A stretch of DNA of 64,000 nt from Serinus canaria (lineage: Eukaryota; Chordata; Aves; Passeriformes; Fringillidae). The stretch spans positions 66,699,494 through 66,763,493 of the forward strand of contig NC_066316.1 of assembly GCF_022539315.1 (NCBI RefSeq), written 5' to 3'. The position numbers and the translations under genes are program-made. This document shows positions 26,014 to 37,490 of this stretch, in pieces. Position 1 is the stretch's first letter. Each line of letters begins with the position of its first letter. Under the pieces are notes generated by a model. It saw only the letters and a list, made by a program, of their open reading frames with translations. It was not told the origin of the DNA and did no database searches.

Positions 26014-26127
26014 TCTATGATTCTATAGAGTCATGGAATTTATGTTTGGAGGGGACTTTATAGATCATCTAGCTCCCACTTCCCTGCCATTGGGAAAAAC
26101 ACCTTCTCCTAGACCAGAGTCCTCAAA
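26014..26127 (-). mobile_element. CR1 LINE 3'-terminal fragment (A)
   Basis: The plus strand reads TCTATGATTCTATAGAGTCA, then GGAGGGGACTTTATAGATCA, CTCCCACTTCCCTGCCATTG and AACACCTTCTCCTAGACCAG, the reverse complement of a CR1 tail. The fragment ends where the next CR1 begins (26128). Its expected 5' continuation is not seen on the far side of that second copy, so it was already 5'-truncated or has been lost. Confidence 0.85.
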
Positions 26128-26597
26128 TCACACAATCAAAGAATATACTGAGTTTGAAGGGACCTGTCAGGATCACTGATTCCAACTCCCAGCCCTGCCC
26201 AGGACACTCCCAGAATCACATCATGTGCCTGAGAGTATTGTCCAAATGATCCATCCAGTCTTGCCTTGAATGCTTCCAGGAATGGAGTACCCACAGCCTC
26301 TCTGGGCAGTTTGTTCCAGCACCTCACTGCCCTCACAGTAAAGAATTTTTTCCCAGTATCTAATCTAAATCCACTCTCTTTCAGTATAAAGCCAATCTCC
26401 TTTGTCCTGTCACTACAGACCCTTGTTAAAAGTCCCTGTCCAGCTTTCTTGCAGCACCCTTTAGATACTGGAAGGTGCTGTAGGGTCTCCCAGGAGCCTT
26501 TTCTTGTCCAGGCTGAACAACCCCAACTTTCAGCCCATCTTCCCAAGAGAGGTGCTCCAGCCCTCTGATCATCTTTGTGACCTTGCTCTGGACTAAT
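26128..26597 (-). mobile_element. 5'-truncated CR1 LINE with end of ORF2 and 3' UTR (B)
   Basis: This is the longest LINE fragment in the window, about 470 bp, reading on the minus strand. A 158-codon frame (26612 to 26136) runs through it. Residues 88-106 read KKFFTVRAVRCWNKLPREA, followed by LEAFKARLDG, the well-known C-terminal signature of CR1 ORF2. Upstream, LLTRVCSDRTKEIGF also fits the family; the first 50 or so residues suggest a frame change. The last 30 residues are translated 3' UTR, so the real stop has been lost or lies out of frame. It abuts fragment A. It lacks the endonuclease and RT domains and cannot be active. Confidence 0.9.
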
Positions 26598-26747
26598 ATA
26601 GAACCACATCATTTTTGCTAACCCCTTGTGCTGCTTTTATCCTTTCAGAAAACCTGGTGCAGTTTTGTTTCTTCTATATAAAATATTTCTAAAAACTGAA
26701 TCGAGCAGACCAGGAAGCATTTACAGATTTAATAATGTTGGGTGGGG

Positions 26748-26790
26748 TTTTTTCCTTTTTTTTTTTTTTCTTTCTTTTTTCTTTTTTTCT
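26748..26790. repeat. T-rich low-complexity tract
   Basis: About 40 bases are nearly all T with scattered C. The open frame on the plus strand here is an artefact of repeated TTT and TTC codons. Confidence 0.9.
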
Positions 26791-27086
26791 ACTCTCTGGG
26801 AGAATTCAATTATACTTTTGTATTTTGTAACATTAAGAAGAGTTACAAAACATACCAAACTGGTCTCAGGCTTAGATATTAAATGAGTCAGAAGGCAGAC
26901 TTCATCCCAAACACCAAATTGCTGGGACTTTTTTCATGTTCTGATAGAATAGATTATTTCAATATTGTAACACTAGATGTCATCACATCATGGTCCAACA
27001 TGGTGAAACTATATTTAGGCTTTTACCAGGATACAGATGAGTGAATAATTCAAAATGAATAATTTATGTACTGGATTTTGCTGCCA

Positions 27087-27110
27087 TTTTTTTCTTTTTT
27101 TTTTTTTTTT
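27087..27110. repeat. T-rich homopolymer tract
   Basis: About 24 bases are T with one C. No flanking retrocopy is recognisable. Confidence 0.9.
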
Positions 27111-30100
27111 CATGAAATATTCAAAAGCAGATTACAAGGCTCTCTTAAGTATTCCCTACCTGAAATTATTTACAAGTTTCTATCCATTTTGCATCCTAAA
27201 AAATGAATTTTAACTGCTCATTTTGAACTTCAAATTCACAATTAGTAATTTATTAGAATGTTACTTCTGTTTACGCTTTATTAAACAGCAATGTAAAGTG
27301 ACAAACTGAAAAACAAAGGGAAAATAAGCACTAACAAAAATTCCAATCTGTTGCTAAATCAATATCTCCAGTAAAAAAAATGGGTAAAGTTTTAAATTTA
27401 TCTAAAAAATATTCAAACAAATTTAAATATAAAAAATGTGTTTATTTATGGTAATTATTAATCTTTCTGTAAAATGATCTTTAAAAAACAAAGTGTTTTC
27501 CTTGAAATCATTTTCAAACAGCATAGTAACAAGCATAGATTTTGACCAATAAATTATGAGTTTTTAAAAATTATTACTGCCCAATTATGCACTTCTCAAT
27601 ACAATTGGATTCCACAATTAATGCTTTCTTGCATAGATATTTGTGGAACTTATTTAGAAAGTACCTTGCTTATACTGGGCCTTTTACTGAGCTGCTGTAA
27701 ATTCAGATTTTTTCCTTGTAGTTTGATTGCTGATAATGTGAGAAGCGCAGTGTACTTTATGAATTATTTCTTGTTTTGATCTCAGGTCATATCACAGATG
27801 TTCTCTCTGAAACAGCTGCTGTAAGGTCTAGCAGCTCCCTTCTTTAAAAATGTTACTGATGTCATTCTTTTAGATTCAGAATACAGGATATCTACTCTGT
27901 TTAAGAATGGTAAAATTGTTATTTCTTTCAAACTCTCTGCCACTCAGTGCCAAAGTTTTCTGTGTTCCAAAAGCACAGGGAATCTCCAGGGACTTTCAGC
28001 TACCTCCTACCTCTTTACAGTCTTCCTCCCTTTTCTCCTCTCTTGTGTTCTTGCACATTACTCCAAAAGGAAAAACCCCTTATCTCCACAAATTTAGTCA
28101 AATGCAAACATAAAAACTGTTGATGCCAGTAAAACAAAAATCAGAAGGAAAATGTACAAGATTGTAGCAACATCTACTTTTAAAGCAGCTATAACTTCTT
28201 CCTTTCAGTTTTTTAGGTTATCAAGTAATTGGGACTTCTGAAATGAATTTGTAAATGCAAAAAGGGCCATTGAATTCAGTACCTTATCTGATGAGTCTTT
28301 AACACAAAATGTAGTGCCAGTGTGAGCAAAGGAAACTGAAACTTTTATTAATACCCCTCAGACTATAGAGCAAGGCTTACTTATGTTTTTCTACTGATAA
28401 CCCAATTAGTATCAGATTTTGTTCTGCAAAACAAAAGGTTGAGAATAATCCCTGTCTAGACTAGACCACGAGGACTCAGCTGCTCTCCAGTCAGGCCCTA
28501 CATTTTTGGATGACTGGTCTACCAACTTCTAAAAACTAATTAAACTTTTTTCTTGAGGACAGGAGGAAAAAGTTCAGATCATGAACCCCAGTTTCACTGA
28601 TAATATCACAGCAGCAAAATCAAGGCATCATGCTCTTGTTAGGCTTTCCCATTGGTCATTTCCTTCTCATGTATTCCAACACTAAGGTCTACTACCACTT
28701 TTAAGATGATTAGATTAGGATGCACAGAAACAATACAGCACACTCTGGATATTTTTCTGGGTTTTAGCATGCCCACCTCATACATTTCCATTACTAGGCT
28801 GGAATTTTCTTCTTTATCACTGGCATTAGCAATTTATTCTTTTTTTTTTTTTTGTATTGTTGCTGACCAATATCCATTTGAACCTAAACCATATGTTAGA
28901 TTAGACTAAATGGTTTAGTTAATCATTATTTTAGCCATTCACACTTATTGTTTTTACTGACATCATTATCTGTGATTCAAAATATGTAAATGCTTTTGAC
29001 AGGTTTTGATTTTTTAAATTTTATTATGTGGATTTCTTTGCGTATTTTACATTTTTTCCTCAGGACCATCATTTCTCAGTCCTTAGTCTGGCATTTTTTT
29101 GAACTTGCACTTACTCCTAGAGTGCAACCTGATTTCTTTTGATGGAACCACAGATGCAGGGAGCTATTCCCCTGAGAAAGCTCTTAGCTCTCAAGGCCTG
29201 TTTGCATTAACTTATGATCTTGTTACCAGCCACTTCTTGGGCTGAAATCAGTGCAAGAGCAGGTTAGTGCTCATTGCTGTTGACTGCTTTCTCTGCTGTG
29301 CTGATTCCTTAATGGCTATGTTCTGTGGGGGATGGCATGAGGAAGGCAGTCACCTTGAAGAACACTAAAAATACAGAGCCTGGGGTGCTTGAAGCAGATT
29401 TTTACATGTCTTTTTGCAGCCTAGGGAGGTGTAATAGAACAATTCACTGTGATTAGCTGAATAATCTGGAACAGTGTGCAGAAGAATAATAAAAAAAGAG
29501 AGGCACACTGTTATATTGCAGCACTAAATCCAACTGTTTGCTCTTTTCATGAAAAAACTCTTCAGAAGATCTTGCAATGGCAGCTAAGGTATGGTATATA
29601 TTTAATGCTAGTATTCTAATAATCTCAACTGAAAAAATGGGACTTAAGACATGAGGAAGTTCTCTGCCTCTTACTAGCATCTCCTATCAATTTAATAAAC
29701 AAAATGAGAAAGAACCTAGTTATTTACAGCAGTAAGTAATAATATTCCTTTATATTTTGGTAACTTTTAAGTGCAAGAAGTGCATTTTTGTTAATTTATT
29801 TGGTATTAGAACTCAATTAATAAACATTTTATTCAAATATCAATAGAGAGTAAGTATGCTAGCAGCCTAAAGCCTTGATGATTTGACATCTGATTGCCTA
29901 AATCCAGGAGATTTGTTACTATCCAATAACTGATCATGCTTATAAATAATTAAAGAATTAAAGCATTTCAATTTCAGGGATGAAACATCATGCTCCTTTT
30001 TGAGCTTCCGGACATGAACATTTGATCCTAATCATCACATAGGAGCACAATTTCCTATATGAGGATTGGGTGTAGAAGCTGATTCTCTCACTGCTATTAT

Positions 30101-30180
30101 AAAAAAAAGAGAAGAGAAGAGAAGAGAAGAGAAGAGAAGAGAAGAGAAGAGAAGAGAGAGATAGAGAAGATAAGAGAGAG
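30101..30180. repeat. (GAGAA)n purine microsatellite
   Basis: About ten regular AGAGA/GAGAA units from 30108 to 30155 decay into GAGAGAGATAGAGAAG-type sequence by 30180. The strand is almost purely purine and could form triplex (H-DNA) structures. Confidence 0.95.
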
Positions 30181-30253
30181 CATAGACGAATAGAAGAGAC
30201 AGAACGCTACCTAACGATACCCTAGCGATAGAGCCAGATCTCCTCGACTAGCC

Positions 30254-30390
30254 GCTCCTCTCCTCTCCTCTCCTCGCCTCTCCGCTCTCGCTCTCCTCGC
30301 CTCTCCTCTCCTCTCCTCGCTCTCCTCTCCTCTCCTGCTCCTCGCCTCTCCTCTCCTCTCCTCTCCTCTCCTCTCCCTCCGCTCCCGCCT
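30254..30390. repeat. (CTCCT/CTCTC)n pyrimidine microsatellite
   Basis: About 135 bases are almost entirely C and T on the plus strand, built from TCTCC/CTCCT units and irregularly interrupted by single G bases (CGCC, CGCTC, CTGCTC). It lies about 75 bp after the purine tract. The spacer at 30181-30253 is rich in ACGA and GCGA motifs, unusual for this CpG-poor window. The 72-codon minus-strand frame of Arg/Glu/Gly repeats is an artefact of this tract. Confidence 0.9.
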
Positions 30391-31190
30391 ATCAGCTTTT
30401 TTGACATCAGTTTGAAATTTAAACTCTGCTGCAATAGCAATTCATAACTATCTGCTATTAAACTCCCCTGGCTTTGAGCTTTGACAGATTTCTGACATGC
30501 TGGAAGACAGTCATATGAACTCTTAAAATAGTAGCTGAAAGATGAGATAAAAAGTAGAACCCAATCCTGTCATGGAAACTGAGTGGGTGCAAGGATCTAG
30601 AAGACTATTAGAAGCCCCCTCTGTCTGCAAGAGGCATTATGACACAAGCACTGACAGAGGGGAGAAAAGAATCAATCCATAGTAAGAAATTTTCACTCAT
30701 GATAAAATTAAGAATGGCACTCAGATTTTATGTGTACCTCATGTATGAAATATAAAAAAATCCCCCATCTTTGCATATACAGACCTAACCCTCCAGGAGT
30801 TTCCAGCCTGATTGCATTTCATGCACTGCTTCAGCTTTACAGCCACTGTTTTAGCCAAGCAGAAAAATCCTTTTATTATGTATTTACCTATTTTCATATT
30901 GTAGGATTGAGATATCATAAAATATTTTCATAATGATTGTTTTGTCTTCCTCCTTTCAGGAAATTCAGCAGATGACAAATTTATGGATGCAGTTGTGACT
31001 TTACTACTATCTTTTAATTCATGTCTGTGATTTTAAGTATTACTTGCATATAAGGAAAACTCTTCTATATTTCAGTATTGAATCAGATCCCAACTTAAAA
31101 TTATTCTTTATTATGTACATAGTGAGGAAGAGTTTACATCAATAAGGGTAAATTTTTATAGAAGTCCTCTGACATCCAAGTTATTTAATG
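30391..31190. other. Non-coding interval between two microsatellites
   Basis: No gene or transposon is recognised in this roughly 800-bp interval between the pyrimidine tract and the GAAA tract. Confidence 0.55.
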
Positions 31191-31278
31191 GAAAGAAAAG
31201 AAAAGAAAGAAAGAAAAGAAAAGCAAGAAAGAAAGAAAAAGAAAGAAAGAAGAAAGAAAGAAAGAAAGAAAGAAGAAA

Positions 31279-31331
<53 letters not shown>

Positions 31332-31341
31332 AGAGAAAGAA
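31191..31341. repeat. (GAAA)n microsatellite
   Basis: About 150 bp of GAAA units carry occasional AAGAAA and single-base interruptions. Purine-only tetranucleotide arrays of this type are length-polymorphic in birds. Open frames on both strands through it (poly Lys/Glu or Ser/Phe/Leu) are artefacts. Confidence 0.95.
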
Positions 31342-32865
31342 ATTTAATTTCGTTCAAATCCACACAGTTCACTTAGAACAGGTCTATGATGAAAACTATT
31401 TTCTAAAAATGATTTTTGAGGAAAAGATATCTTCAGCTATTTTTAATCTTTTAGATCAATTTTAAATGCCTATAAAATACGTCACCATGATTGCAAATAT
31501 TTCCAGCTCACCCTGTGTGTATTGAGTTGCTCATTAACATACACTTATAAGTTATTGTTATTTTATTTTCTTTTTAATAAATTCATTTTTCTCTTCACCT
31601 GAACAGTAAAGTGTGTAGTCTTTGGGACACCTTTCTTTGCATGAAACTTGCTCACCAAGTCAAAAAGGCCAGAACTGATCATACATCATGTATACACAAG
31701 TCAGGCAGATGTATGCAAAGTGAACAGTTAGAATTGTATTAAAGTAGTACCATTTTTACCATGTATTTATATACCTACATTAATCCATCTTTTTCTAGGC
31801 AATAAACCAGTTAGTTGATAAAATGCAATGGAAAAAACTGTGTGATGCTATTTAAATGTCCAATTGTTAAGAACCACAGAGAATTCACCATCATGCCATG
31901 CATGTGGTGTCCATGGGGAGAGCATCTCTCTTTTGACCTCCTCAGGCACCACTGTGGTGGTTTTGAAGTGTCCTGACAGAGCTCAGGCAGCAACCAACCT
32001 TCAGGAATCTTTTCCTCTGAGTTCAAGGCTTCTCATCCATGTAGACAGAATGGAGCACACTGTTAGACTGTTTGGAGAAAATAAATTTCTAATCTATGAA
32101 TGACACAGAGCGAAAACATATTGGTCCTTGTCTCAAAACTTGTGTAACTCCTGTTTTAGTTACCTATATCAATTTTTTTACCTGTTTCTAATGTGGTAAT
32201 TGAGTCTAGCCCACCCTAATTATGACAGTATCAACAAACATTCATCATTTTCTACATTTCATTAGGATCTCTGGAAAACCTTTCACTACATCTTTGAGAG
32301 TCAGCATATAGCTCATTTCATTAATGAGATATCTGTATATTTGCTACCAATAAGATGGGTTGATATGCACTGGAACAAGATAATATTGGCTGCTATCCAT
32401 ATATTTTAAACTGTTTGGTAGGGGTTTGCTTTTTATTTTCATTCTTGTGATTTTCTCACAGACCTTTCTCCACATGGAACTAGAAACAGAGCTAAGATTT
32501 CTGCATGGCTCACATCAGAAATGTGTGAGAATACACTGCAGCAGTGAGGAATTTAGACTACTGTTGTGGCTGTAGTGTGGACCAGAATGAGCAAGCAGGC
32601 TAAATACACAAAAAAGATTTTGAGAAGAAAAACTTAAACACAGCTTTTAAAAAAGAACAAAATTATATGCTCCATAATTTCTTGTTATTTTTCCTATTCT
32701 CTATTTCTTTTCCCATTTCCTGATTTTGTTTTAAACCTTTTTTCCACTGTGAGGCTGGGGAAACACTTAAATGTGTTGAAAATTCAGGATGGAAGTCTTA
32801 ACAATATAACTAACAAACACTAACATTTTCCTTTAAGGGGACTGTGTTTTATCTTTGCTTCCAGG

Positions 32866-32895
32866 AAAAAAACAAAACAAAACAAAACCAAAACC
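32866..32895. repeat. (CAAAA)n short microsatellite
   Basis: About 30 bases of AAAAC units with one CC interruption. Confidence 0.85.
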
Positions 32896-34359
32896 AACAA
32901 TTGTTCAAGCCTGCTCTTTCATCTCTAATCATACTTTATACCAACAGTGTGTCAACTTACACCAAGAATAAATGAAATATAGAGAAGAAAAAATGAGAAT
33001 AGGTCACTTGAAGAAAGTGAGGCTCATCCCCTTTTGGATGCTTTTGCTCAAAAGCAAATTTATTTTCACTCTTGCATAATGGGTGTAAGATCTGATAACA
33101 CGTTTTAGTATAATGTCATGTTCTGGAGCTCATTTTCTATTTCTCACTTCTTAGACATTTTCTTTCTGGGCCTGCCTGTCATGTTTGGGATTGTTTTGTG
33201 GCCAAAAAAGTAGATCCAGTAGTGTCCAAGGCTGTTGTACCCACGCTGCACTTGTGCCCTAGCTCCATCTTTACAACTAGGCCAACTGCCTGATGAGGTG
33301 GCAATAATGCCATCACTTTACAATGAAATTTACTGCTACATTAATGAAACTAAAAAAGATATCAACTAACAGTGTTTTTGTCCTTCTGTTTGCCAGATAA
33401 TAGTGAGGCACAGTTTATGAACTCTGTGGGAGCACACACTGCAGAGCAGTGCCTTGCACAGCTCGCACAGAGCCGTGTTGTCTGTTGGTGTAATCACCAT
33501 GCCAGACTTAATTAAACTCAAAATGACATTTTCTGGATAAGGCTATTGCAAAGTTTTATAAAGAAGAGCAAACTGTATCTGATCAGAAAACCTCTTGCCC
33601 AAAATGTCTTCCTGTACATAAGGTCAGACCTGGCTCACTTTTCAGAAGCAAAGTAAATGTAATTTTCCCTTTTAGCTATTAAAAAATGCAATCTGTGTAA
33701 ATTGAATAACAATATGAAGACAACTATAATTCAAGAATGTTGTATTCTTAGCTTACCCTTTGTCCTGACATGATGGCAGACTATGGTTTGGGCATTTCAA
33801 ATGCACAAGCTTGGTGGGAGATTTTAATATTTTAAGACATAAAATCATTAATTTTGCAGAAAGTCAAGGCAGAAGGGAAATTATCAGTTAAAAAAAATTG
33901 TAGCAGTGTCTGTGCGAAAAAAACTACTGGGCATTTGCTCTTCCACCCTGTCAGTTTGATTGTTCATCAATTGTCTGGGAAGCTTGTACTGGTGCAAGAA
34001 AGGGACTTTGTAAGAGACTACAAAGAGCAAGAATGTGAGTAAGCAGTGCTTGGATTATAGTCTGGGCTGGCAATGCATGCTAAAACAGAAAATGTGGTAT
34101 TCATATATCTTCATGTATATACATGTGTTAATAGAGAAGTAGGGGAAAAAAACTCCTACTTACTTATGTTGTTCTACAGTAGAAATAGTATGGTTTAAAG
34201 TCTTAAAAATTCCTTACAATTTTTATTGAAAATAATTTCAGAGAAGACAGTAGGGACTTCAAGGGTAGCATTATTTTTAAAGTGCAACCAGGCAAAAATC
34301 AGATAAATTTGTTTACTGCAACACTACCTTTAAGCTTATTAACTAGCTTCCAAATATAG

Positions 34360-34389
34360 CAAACAAACAAACAAACAAAAAAAAAAAAC
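34360..34389. repeat. (CAAA)n run ending in poly-A
   Basis: Four to five CAAA units pass into a short A run. No retrocopy is recognised upstream. Confidence 0.85.
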
Positions 34390-37300
34390 TGGAACAAACT
34401 TAGTAATATATTATGACTAAAAAAGTCTAAAATCAATTTATCAAACCCTCACCAGACAGCAGAAATGTTGATTCAAGTGAAATGGATTCTGCTAAGTAGT
34501 ATGAGGGACATACATGGATTTTGCAGATGGCCTGGCAAATGAGGAGCAAATTGGCTATGCTGAAATGAAATCTATCTTAAATATAATTATGCTATTGATA
34601 AACACCAATCCTGAAATAGATTATAATGCAGTCATCCATTGCAAGATATTTACTCTGTAGCAATGTTTTATTCTAAAAATAATCATTTTAAGAGCTGATT
34701 CCACAAATTTTATCTCCTAATAATTGTAAGTGTTTCACTACCCAGTCATGGAAGGTCATTTTGACAGTAAGCATTTTTTAAAATTTTTTATTTTATTTCC
34801 TCATAAGACAACAAACAAACAAACCCATAGGAAATTCGATGTGTGTGACTTCCACAGATTATAGTTTGCACTATAATGTCCTGATTATTTCACAAAAATG
34901 TCTATTTCCCAGCATTTGCTTTACAAAAAAATATTGCTTCCCAAGTTGCACAAGCCTCGTATGTACTTTTTACATGGCAGACAACAGTCACAATCAAAAG
35001 ATTTGATATTAGGTAACTAAAATGATTATTAATGAACCAGTCCTAATGTTCTAATTCAATATCTTTATGGACAATATTCAGCTTAAACATTTTTTGCAAA
35101 CTGTTGGATTTAACATGACACAATCCATGATGGTAGGGCAGCTAAGTTCATTGTGTTCTTTCTCACTTCCCAGTTAGGAGAGGGAATAATTAAAAAAACA
35201 GATACATCAGTCTTTGGTAGGTGATCTGCCTGGCTGAAACTGGATGCTGAGTCTTCTGGACTGCAGATATTTTCTTGTTGGTAACATCTTACAAACAAGA
35301 CAAGGGCTCTCAGCCTTTACCTAATCTTTTATGGTCATTCTTTACGTTTCATTTTTCCAGGTGCCCCTTTTACAGATTTCTGAGTTTGTATAAGCTTTTA
35401 CTTCTATAAAAGTTAATAATAAACTGCTTAAAATACATGGAACTGAAGATTTACAAATGTTTCTGAAGTTATGTAAGTGCTAATTCATTTTTATAGCATA
35501 TGTAATAATTTTTACCAATAACAACAATCTAAACTCTGTATTTCTCTGTAAAAAATAATGACTAAGAATTATTTTGTGTGCCTGTACAGATAATGCAGTG
35601 TAAGTCCTTGTGAACCACCTTCATAGACCTTCAAGAGGATATGTTGGTATCAAAAGAGTTGCTTTTGTAACACGAGTTTATTGATTGTCATGAAAACATG
35701 TGTGGAGGACAGTTTTAAATAATTTCAGTCAAGAGCTTTGCTCTTATTTTTGGGTTAGGCTCAAGTGCAGAGTAGAACAGAAATAAAGTTTTTTAGTGAA
35801 TGTTAGTCAAGATCAGAGGTTCCAAACAAGAAAATGGCATCTGGTTGTGTCATCATCTCACCTAGTTTGGTTAAATGTATTCAGGAGAACACTTTGACAC
35901 AAAATTTGCTTTTTAATATAATGGTATTTTGCTTTCATCTTACCCCAAATTTGCTTTCCTTCTGCAGCTGTTTTGCTGCTGTTGTCAAAATAGAAAATGC
36001 CTAAAATAACAGTAAAGCTAGGTATTATTTTGAAAGTGGCAATATCATTGATTGACATCTAAAATATTTTATGGAAAAGTATCTCTATAAATACAAATAG
36101 ATACAAGTCATGAAAAATATGGTTCAGCTGCGTCATTTCTCTGTGTTTCTATTCTCCCCTAGAGAAAGAAATTTGGCTTTACTCTCTGGAAAGCTCAGGA
36201 ACTATCTTCCATCCTGAAGTCCATCAAATTTGTAACATCCATGAAGCACAGAGGCAATACTTCTAAGGAAAAATCTGTATTCTGGTGGAAAACTTACTAA
36301 TTTTTTTTTCAAACACTACACCTATATAGCTCCCATGCCCTGATCTGTTACACAGAGGGAAAGTTTTTGAGATGAAAATGTCTGACATAGTAAAGATACC
36401 TGATCAATATTTTATAGGTTTTAGTGCACTGAGAACTAAGAGGTTGCATTGGCTAAGAAGGCAAAGCTGTGACTCCCTCTCTTTGCAATATCATACCATT
36501 CTTCAGGCATTCCTTAGACCATGTGTGGCTCTGATAACCTCATCTTAATTTAAAAATCTGATATCACTGAATAAAAATTAGAGTCCAAGCTTAGATAAGG
36601 TAAGACCTCCAAAAAGCAATCAGCTAGTACATTATGTATTGTGTAAAGCTAAAGAAATCATATTCAGACATCAAGGCTGGGAAAAAATATATTAATGAAT
36701 TTACAATGAGTGTGGTTGATAAAAGATTTTTAGAAGCATTACCTAAACAAACACAGAAAAAGCCTACTGATCCTTTTTATTTGAATATGGATTTAATATT
36801 TGATAAGGTGTTAACTGATGTCAATATTTTGGTATGTGTTTGGACACAGCTCAGTACAGAAATTCTGGGTTTGTCCATCACCTATAGCCAAAGATATTAT
36901 GCTCTTCAGGAGTCTTGGCTGTCTCAGCATTTCTACAATTCAGTGCTTGTGTCATTTCATTCTTCAAATATACAGCATGAGAACAAAGTGGGAAAAAATT
37001 AATAGGGACTCAAAGAATCTTAAGTTGTCCATGAATAAGTAAAGTGGGAAATTAGTGGAATTCTCATAAGCATCAGAGGGTAAAGCTCTAAATGGTTTCA
37101 CAAAGGCAGCAGTAAGAGAATATGATAACCAGTTTTAAGATGTAACCACAAAAATTGCTGAACAGGGATGTTTGGAGTGATTATTTAGATGAGATGACTC
37201 TAGACAATCCTTTAATTATCTTAGGAGAAAAAATTGCAAATAGTTCATTTCTCTTTGTTTAAAGTCTTAAAGAAATAATTAGATAAAATGCATACCCAGC

Positions 37301-37418
37301 AAACTTTTATGACTAAATAAAGTGGACAGACTTTTTTTATATTGGATACTTTTTCTTAGACAAAATGCAAATTCATGATCTGAACAGCTGCATGAAAAAT
37401 ATATTTTTGAATATATAT

Positions 37419-37451
37419 TAAGCCTATAATTATTAGTTAATTATAGGCTTA
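37419..37451. repeat. Perfect 14-bp inverted repeat, 5-nt loop, next to TG run
   Basis: The arm TAAGCCTATAATTA (37419-37432) is followed after TTAGT by its exact reverse complement TAATTATAGGCTTA (37438-37451). Outside it, ATATATAT sequence on both sides gives further imperfect pairing. A (TG)n run starts 12 bases to the right. This could be a cruciform-prone spot or the remnant of a small palindromic element. I do not recognise a family. Confidence 0.85.
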
Positions 37452-37455
37452 TGTA

Positions 37456-37462
<7 letters not shown>

Positions 37463-37490
<28 letters not shown>
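37463..37490. repeat. (TG)14 microsatellite
   Basis: A pure TG dinucleotide run of about 28 bases is flanked by ATATAT sequence on both sides. Confidence 0.95.

Larger units (their letters stand above)
26598..30100. other. AT-rich non-coding stretch, no gene seen
   Basis: No gene is recognised. T-rich runs lie at 26748-26790 and 27087-27110. The part from about 27180 to 27660 is exceptionally AT-rich. A GC-richer patch near 29090-29440 has no recognisable content. Confidence 0.55.
31342..37410. other. Non-coding AT-rich stretch, no gene seen
   Basis: No gene or recognised transposon. An open frame at 36634-37002 (plus, 122 codons) is the longest here that is not low complexity, but it has no recognised domain. 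A segment around 33380-33640 with TTAATTAAAC looks less random than its surroundings and might be a conserved non-coding element. Short (CAAAA)n and (CAAA)n runs are listed separately. Confidence 0.5.

Noticed and set aside
26136..26612. 158-codon minus-strand frame as a host gene
   Set aside because: The frame carries the CR1 ORF2 C-terminus and translated CR1 3' UTR, so it is a LINE fragment. The plus-strand frame at 26266-26568 is its shadow.
30222..30440. Arg/Glu/Gly-rich 72-codon minus-strand protein
   Set aside because: Translation of the CTCCT pyrimidine microsatellite.
31181..31376. Lys/Glu-rich and Ser/Phe/Leu-rich peptides on both strands
   Set aside because: Both are translations of the GAAA repeat.
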